Source: Liriodendron chinense
Lineage: Eukaryota; Streptophyta; Magnoliopsida; Magnoliales; Magnoliaceae
Reading direction: 5' to 3'
Assembly: GCA_003013855.2 (NCBI GenBank)
Contig: ML058587.1
Coordinates: 620,001-684,000, forward strand
DNA length: 64,000 bases
The position numbers were made by a program, and so were the translations under genes. Positions 59,501 through 64,000 of the stretch are shown here, one piece after another. The notes under the pieces are model-generated. The model worked only from the letters and a program-made list of their open reading frames with translations. It was not told the DNA's origin and ran no database searches. Every line of letters begins with the position of its first letter. The first letter of the stretch is position 1.

Positions 59501-62500
59501 GTGCTCGCTGTACGGAATAACCCCATGTTTCGTAGAGCACCCCAGGTGGCCTATCACAGGGCAACCCCAGACGATTCAAAACCTAGCGATAAAGAGGTCG
59601 AAGACATCATCGTACGACGGCCTACGTGTGGGAATGATCGTGGGGAGTATATTGAAAGAGATTTTCGAAGTAATGCAACTTCGTATCAGGTCATTGAATT
59701 ACAACCCACCACCATATCAGAGGATATTCAAAATTCTGAAGAGGTGGAGGAAATCAATACCCCAATCTTAAAGGATAGGGAAGGAGAGTCTAAAATTATT
59801 CCAGACATTTTGGAGTCAGTTTTGACAGAATCCATGAGTATCCCAGAAAGTGTCACGCCAGCAATGCAGGAAATCGAGGTGATCGTAGTTGCCGAACTTC
59901 CTGATGAATTGTTCATTGTGAAGGAAATTGTCCTTTCTCAGAAAAAGCCAACTTTTGATGTATCAGAGAATATTGCAATTATTCATGTTGGCGTGGAGAA
60001 GAAGTCGAATTTTTTTTTTGCTGCATTCCAAGATAAGGCTCGCAAGCATCGACTTCCGAAGTTAAAAGCAAATCATGGCCCTAACCTAAAGCAAAACTCG
60101 AGGACGAGTTTTTTTCAAGTGGGGAAGAATGATGTAGGAGAAGAACCCCATGATCGAGGGCGTGGATCACGCACCTTCCTGCGGGAGATAGACAGGAAGA
60201 AAAACAAGAGAAAACTAAGGAATTTCATATTTTAGAGTTTCAACCCAAACAGGAAATTGTTATTCCCGTTTTTAGATTTCGGCCCAACTCGTGGGGCCCA
60301 TCTTGATCATTTATGATGATCCGTTCCGTCCATTTTGTAGAGATGCTCGATGCCGAGAAAACGCAACAAGTTTCACGTCGATCCGAGTTACGGATTGATC
60401 GTGAGGTCCAAAATGGTACGAACTGTCCAAAAAGTTTCGAATTCCGCCCACTGAAACTGGAGATGGTCCAGGTGGCCCACTACTACTGATATGGAGAATC
60501 TAAGCCGACCATCTTGAAGAGTACGTCGATATCAGTAAAACTCCAAAGTTTCGTGGTAATCAGATATGTGGATTGCTCGTATCAGCGGAAGGAAGACGGT
60601 CTGGCGTTATACAATTGTGCAGTTTTTTCTATTTCTTTTCTAATTGTATTAGGATTCTTTTTCTTCCTTTGCAAGTTAGTATTAAGTACGAATTTAGGAT
60701 TTAGTTTATTATTTAAAGCAAGTTAATTATGTTTATTTATTATTCATTCAATTATCAATAAATCAATTATTCGGAATTTATTTCCTTTTTTTTATCTTTT
60801 ATTTCTTCTCGTGGATTCGAGAAACACTCGGTTAGGGAGACGGTGATCGACCTACCACGTCCTCCCTGCGTCAAAGACACATGAGACAAACATTTGGGAT
60901 ACACATTCCTTTCTTTCGCAAATTGTTGACCGTGAGAATTCTGTTTCTTCCCACCAGCCATCCAAAGGCGGCCACTTTGGGGGGAACTCCATATATCCAC
61001 AATCAAATGGCACATTTAGGGAGAGTAGGATCGCAAATTATATGCACGACACATTCATGGTGGGGCCTGGATCTAGATCTTGCAAATGACACATTTTGGG
61101 GGAAGTAGGGTTCCGAAATACCATTGCCTTCTTATTCTCATATTATCCTCTAGAATGGCTTTTCAAAATAGATAATTTTAGTGCCCCATGCCCGTGAAGG
61201 CTCTAAATGTTTCGTCTCTATGATGTGCATTTCTGATTCAGTAATTGAGATGCTGACCCTTTCCCCATTAAGATATCGAGATGCTTACCCTTTGAATCTC
61301 CCCTTTGCAGGTTGTAATGTTGATCCTAATTTTGATTTTTGCCACTGTCCATAGCGGTCTGGCCAGTCTCAGAGATGCTGGCGAACAGCTCATAGGAGAG
61401 CGTGCCTTCCGGGTTTTGTTTGCAGGGATCTCGCTTCCTTTAGCAGTCAGTACTATTGTGAGTTCCACACCATCAAGGTTTATCCATTATTCAGAGCATC
61501 TGCCCTTCCAGACACATACACCTCATTGTTGCATTTATTACAGATCTTTTAAAAAAATGTTCATTTGGGGCTCTCTAAGCTTTATAAGAGGAACCAAACA
61601 ATGTTCAGTTGAGGTTCCAACAAACTGTGCATGTGTGGCCGGCCTTTTGGTGATCCTAACCGTTATGGAGGCTCGTTGTGGATTAGAGATGCAATCCAAC
61701 AACCGCCTCCACAGGATGATCTTGACCCATCTTTTCCCTGTTAAATGTGGACCACGGATTTCATTTCGATTTAAATGACCATCCTTGTGGTTGGGATCAT
61801 CAGATAGGGGAGACATTGGGGCGTGGCCCATCCCATGATGGGCCCAGGAGACGAACAACTTAGATGGCATAAATGGCCCCATCCATTCCTTTCTGGTTGA
61901 ACAAAAACTTGCATTTTGATATAGCAGTTTATAGTACTTTGCTTTATGAACGACTCCACCCACATTAACTTTCCTCTGGCTGGTATGGTTCAGGTGTACT
62001 TCATTAATCACCGATATGACGGAATACAGTTGTGGGATGTCAAGGGTGTCCCTGGAGTCCATGAACTTGTGTGGCTCTCATCCTTCATCTCCTTCTTTCT
62101 TCTCTACCCATCAACCTTCAATCTATTAGAAGTTGCAGCAGTTGACAAGCCAAAGATGCATCTGTGGGAAACCGGCATCATGAGAATCACCAGGCACCCC
62201 CAGGTCTGTTATCCTTCCAAAAATTACTTTGAGCTTGTGAATATTGTATATATTCTCTTCAAAAATTGCTAGGGAGATTTTTTTAGGAGAGAGGATCGAC
62301 GGTTTTCTTTACAAAGACATGATCCAGATCCATGCCATTTATTGAGTCAGGCTCACTGTCAACATAGCCTGGCCCAGAAGTTAGGCTGGTTCCCTCATCC
62401 AGTGGGTCAAGCATCTATGAGAAAAATGATTTTTTATAGATCAACTGCCTGTATTCAATGCATTATGTGTGCCACCTTGCATTTTGTACCTGGGCATGGT

Positions 62501-63030
62501 CACGGTGAGCATGACCTGATGAATGGCTTGCATCTGTCATGCATATACCATGCTAGCACATGTCTCAAAGGAAACTGCTGATATTCATTGTGAGAATGTC
62601 CCTTGTATTTTAATTTTTTTTTCTCTTTTTTCTCTTTTTCTTTTTTTTTTGTTTTTTCAATTGGCTGATCTAGGCTTTTGTTTTTCCTTCCCAGATGGTT
62701 GGGCAGGTGATCTGGTGCTTGGCTCACATGCTCTGGATTGGAAACTCAGTAGTGGCAGCGGCCTCGTTTGGCTTGATTGGACACCATCTGTTTGGTGTTT
62801 GGAATGGCGACAGGAGGTTGGCATCACGGTATGGCAAAGCCTTTGATGCTGTGAAGGGCCGCACCAGCGTCATACCTTTTGCGGCGATCCTCGACGGCCG
62901 TCAGAAGCTGCCCAAAGATTACTACAAAGAATTCCTTCGGTTACCATACCTGACAATCACATTTTTGACGCTAGGTGCATATTTGGCCCACCCACTCATG
63001 CAGGCGGCCAGTTTCAGACTTCATTGGTAG
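53104..63030 (+). CDS. Z-ISO: 15-cis-zeta-carotene isomerase, chloroplast (four exons)
   Basis: Exons 53104-53532, 61311-61457, 61994-62203 and 62695-63030 (stop TAG) join in phase 0 with GT-AG introns into 373 residues, close to the usual plant length. Z-ISO is an integral plastid membrane heme protein of the NnrU family; it isomerises the central 15-cis bond of 9,15,9'-tri-cis-zeta-carotene between the phytoene and zeta-carotene desaturase steps. Residues 1 to about 70 are Ser/Arg-rich and poor in acidic residues, like a transit peptide. Hydrophobic segments start near residues 100 and 144, followed by others. His157 (in VHSGLA) and His273 (in WCLAH) sit exactly seven residues after the Arabidopsis ligands His150 and His266, and Cys270 matches Cys263. 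The C-terminus ends in the family's FRLHW. No frame break is seen, so the gene looks functional. The match to Z-ISO is from memory of the Arabidopsis protein. Confidence 0.96.
53810..53913. repeat. Tandem pair of 52-bp units
   Basis: 'gtcaatttatttc.caac.gtgttgg' starts at 53810 and 53862, and the units are nearly identical. Confidence 0.9.
54530..54745 (-). pseudogene. ndhF: Plastid ndhF fragment in the nuclear genome (NUPT)
   Basis: On the minus strand [20 protein letters not shown] followed by [17 protein letters not shown] is plastid NADH dehydrogenase subunit 5 (NdhF), around the conserved lysine-bearing membrane helix. Only about 50 codons are present. A 67-bp unit within it is repeated in tandem (54530-54596 and 54597-54663). 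It is not functional: it sits antisense in Z-ISO intron 1. Confidence 0.85.
55677..56295 (-). mobile_element. RTE-type LINE 3' end
   Basis: On the plus strand it starts with a short (atc) repeat and then 'aacccaactaattggggtcg', the hallmark 3' end of plant RTE LINEs read in reverse. It continues with the degraded C-terminal coding region. Confidence 0.75.
56470..56565 (+). repeat. tRNA-derived SINE-like fragment
   Basis: 'aaggttcaatccctgg' at about 56521 fits a pol III box B, with a loosely box-A-like 'gagctggtgg' about 40 bases before. A short A-rich end follows. The match is weak and could be chance. Confidence 0.35.
57152..57420 (-). mobile_element. Possible retroelement tail with poly-A
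   Basis: Poly-T (about 20) at 57152 and 'ttttgttaagaataaaaacg' resemble a retroelement 3' end on the minus strand. The minus-strand residues ([20 protein letters not shown]) look like a decayed C-terminus but are not assigned. A poly-A tract closes the block at 57405. Confidence 0.4.
58561..59266 (+). repeat. 5' LTR of the nested element
   Basis: It starts TGACAACATT and ends CCTGCGTCA. From 58594 on it is almost identical to the 3' LTR; the first 30 bases are shorter and diverged. Confidence 0.8.
59300..60235 (+). CDS. Gag-start/Pol-end fusion ORF of the nested element
   Basis: 311 codons from ATG at 59300. The reading frame opens slightly earlier, over the primer site, but this ATG is the natural one. 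Residues 20-70 ([20 protein letters not shown]) look like the N-terminal helix of Ty3/gypsy Gag. The middle is acidic and not recognised. The end, [19 protein letters not shown], is the typical C-terminal tail of Ty3/gypsy Pol, and the frame then runs into the 3' LTR. No Gag core, zinc knuckle, protease, RT or integrase is present. It is best explained as a large internal deletion that kept one frame. Confidence 0.65.
   Translation: MTSNEGLDLHPKDGAPRDYLTATAFEAAFEAARRENRLILQGIQATLNRIVATLNLPQAQGNSQQPPVLAVRNNPMFRRAPQVAYHRATPDDSKPSDKEVEDIIVRRPTCGNDRGEYIERDFRSNATSYQVIELQPTTISEDIQNSEEVEEINTPILKDREGESKIIPDILESVLTESMSIPESVTPAMQEIEVIVVAELPDELFIVKEIVLSQKKPTFDVSENIAIIHVGVEKKSNFFFAAFQDKARKHRLPKLKANHGPNLKQNSRTSFFQVGKNDVGEEPHDRGRGSRTFLREIDRKKNKRKLRNFIF
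60130..60873 (+). repeat. 3' LTR of the nested element
   Basis: It begins TGATGTAGGAG (or TGTAGGAG, three bases later) and ends TGCGTCA, followed by AAGA. Confidence 0.8.
61311..61457 (+). CDS. Z-ISO: Z-ISO exon 2 (proximal heme-ligand region)
   Basis: Residues 144-192. The acceptor is CCCTTTGCAG ending at 61310 and the donor is GTGAGT at 61458. The exon carries a hydrophobic run followed by [10 protein letters not shown], containing His157, which aligns with the first axial heme ligand of the Arabidopsis enzyme, and then [11 protein letters not shown], a conserved NnrU-family block. Confidence 0.95.
61994..62203 (+). CDS. Z-ISO: Z-ISO exon 3
   Basis: Residues 193-262, beginning [10 protein letters not shown] and ending [10 protein letters not shown]. 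The acceptor is GGTTCAG ending at 61993 and the donor is GTCTGT at 62204. It includes the very conserved [19 protein letters not shown] block. Introns 2 (536 bp) and 3 (491 bp) are short beside intron 1. Confidence 0.95.
62695..63030 (+). CDS. Z-ISO: Z-ISO exon 4 (distal heme ligand and C-terminus)
   Basis: Residues 263-373. The acceptor is TTCCTTCCCAG ending at 62694. WCLAH places Cys270 and His273 at the redox-switched ligand positions known in Arabidopsis Z-ISO. The last helix precedes [14 protein letters not shown] and the stop. A candidate polyadenylation signal ATTAAA lies at 63136. Confidence 0.95.
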   Translation: MVGQVIWCLAHMLWIGNSVVAAASFGLIGHHLFGVWNGDRRLASRYGKAFDAVKGRTSVIPFAAILDGRQKLPKDYYKEFLRLPYLTITFLTLGAYLAHPLMQAASFRLHW

Positions 63031-64000
63031 GATGCGAGGCGTGAAATACCCTTGAGTTTTCATTGCATTTTGTTACTGTAAAGCGAAAGTGGCATCTCAA
63101 GTATATGTATATAGGAAGTACTGGAATTGATTTTTATTAAAGTGGGCCCAAATTATCACAAAGCGCGGTAGATACTATACCAGTACTGACTGCTGCAGAT
63201 TCTCAATCAAGATCTCTATGAACTTGAAGGGTACAACAAGGCCATCTTTGTTTTATGTCCCAACCGGTTGCCAGGCAGAGAAGGTAACCAGCTCCAGTGG
63301 CATTCTCACCTTTCGCTCTTGAAGCATGAGGTCTCAGCCATGCATTTGAAGCTGCAATTACAGAATTAGATAGTCTCAGTAAATTACCGAAAAGTCTGTC
63401 CGGATGGATGATTCGTGCAGGTTTGTACAATTTGAACCATCAGAAGTTATTGACAGATAATAGCACTTTTGAACTGTCAAAAATTCAAAAGTGGGCCTGC
63501 CTATGTCAGCAAACAAGATGCAATCATTCCAGTTACAAATCCAGCACAAGTTCGTTTCAGTTTGTTTTTCAGAAACCAGAGAACCCATTACAAGCTTATG
63601 TGGAGCTGGAGATTGGTGACAGATCAAGAGGCAACATTGTAGCTGTTAGAGGGCTGGCTGGCAGAATCATAGGGGAAGTAAATAAGCAAATGGTTGATTG
63701 CCACCGCTTTTGGTAAGTGGATCAAAATGCATTGGCCTGTTCACACTTTGACATGGCATTGACACAGCCCAGATGGGTGGGCGGGCCAGCCTCATCAAAT
63801 ATGTGGTTTGAGAAGTAAACAATCACCAGTGGTGTGACCGTGTTGAATCGTGTTCTTCATCTGCATGGGCTCCCCACTCTATGAGTGGACGGCCATGTTT
63901 TTATCATTTCTCAGGGCAAGGATGGGGAGTGCTTTAGGGTGTGTTTGGATGCTCAATTGAAGTGGATTACAATTCTCAGGTCGAGGATGGGGAGTGCATG
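63031..64000. other. Downstream of Z-ISO
   Basis: The 3' UTR probably ends near 63140-63200. Minus-strand 63313-63354 has exon-like borders (TTGCAG before, GTGAGA after), and an open frame of 102 codons lies on the plus strand at 63408-63716; I recognise neither. From about 63730 repeat-type phrases return ('gtgtttggatgctcaattg'). Confidence 0.35.

Larger units (their letters stand above)
58561..60873 (+). mobile_element. Non-autonomous Ty3/gypsy-type LTR element nested in the LINE
   Basis: The LTRs lie at 58561-59266 and about 60130-60873 and are nearly identical over most of their length; the 5' copy is shortened and altered in its first part. The target duplication AAGA lies at 58557-58560 and 60874-60877. 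A primer site TGGTATCAAAGC (tRNA-Met type) is at 59268, and a purine-rich tract 'gtggggaagaa' precedes the 3' LTR. The interior is under 0.9 kb and has one ORF. Confidence 0.85.
58121..61003 (-). mobile_element. 5'-truncated LINE, split by an LTR element
   Basis: CAAATGGCACAT stands at 58109-58120 and 61004-61015, a 12-bp target duplication. The 3' tail shows as poly-T at 58124. On the minus strand, from 61000 downwards: [36 protein letters not shown] and, after the nested insert, [14 protein letters not shown]. This is the zinc-binding domain at the end of a LINE ORF2. Without the 58561-60873 insert the two halves join in frame. About 570 bp of LINE remain. Confidence 0.85.
53533..61310 (+). 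other. Z-ISO intron 1 (7.8 kb)
   Basis: Donor GTGAGT, acceptor TTTGCAG. It is long because of insertions: plastid DNA near 54.6 kb, a LINE 3' end at 55.7 kb, a SINE-like piece at 56.5 kb, a possible retroelement tail at 57.15 kb and a nested LINE/LTR element at 58.1-61.0 kb, plus an early 52-bp tandem pair. Confidence 0.9.

Noticed and set aside
61538..62062. 174-codon minus-strand ORF across Z-ISO intron 2
   Set aside because: Spans an intron and the antisense of exon 3; contains repeat-type phrases and no recognisable domain.

Overview
This is plant nuclear DNA. The evidence is a chloroplast carotenoid gene (15-cis-zeta-carotene isomerase, Z-ISO) split by GT-AG introns, a fragment of plastid ndhF, plant Ty3/gypsy elements (Tat and chromovirus type), non-LTR elements and many small inverted-repeat DNA transposons. 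Repeated phrases built around 'gatggacgg...gtggat' and 'gtgggccccac' make me think of a magnoliid or another early-diverging angiosperm with a large genome. That is an impression from memory and the sequence does not prove it. The window is repeat-rich with few genes.

Left part (1-30 kb): degenerate tandem repeats lie at the left edge. Four minus-strand exons of a diverged receptor-like cytoplasmic kinase (22702, 22206, 8002 and 2541, reading leftward) are spread over 20 kb. Their phases join exactly except for one extra base, and several catalytic residues are lost, so I call it a pseudogene, probably continuing outside the window. Its introns hold LINE fragments, a copia-like long terminal repeat, remnants of at least three chromoviruses (one inverted duplication) and MITEs with visible target-site duplications.

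Middle (30-52.9 kb): a 3.5-kb Mutator-like element with roughly 285-bp inverted ends (30650-34133) carries nested MITEs. A cluster of foldback elements follows. Then comes a complete Tat-lineage Ty3/gypsy retrotransposon (37888-48189) with 5-bp target duplication GAGGG. Its gag and pol carry stops and frameshifts, and the integrase catalytic Glu is Lys. Downstream of integrase, on the opposite strand, is a four-exon gene with its own TATA box and canonical splice sites; it encodes a PF04195-like domain and a long coiled coil. A short LTR-type element and two foldbacks lie between it and Z-ISO.

Right part (52.9-64 kb): Z-ISO on the plus strand has four exons (53104-63030, 373 aa), all phase 0, with the heme-ligand histidines in place. 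Its 7.8-kb first intron holds a plastid ndhF fragment, an RTE-type LINE 3' end, a SINE-like piece, and a nested set in which a 5'-truncated LINE (12-bp duplication) was itself hit by a non-autonomous LTR element whose single ORF joins a Gag-like start to a Pol-like end.

Apart from Z-ISO I see no intact cellular gene. All coordinates and splice sites were read by eye.
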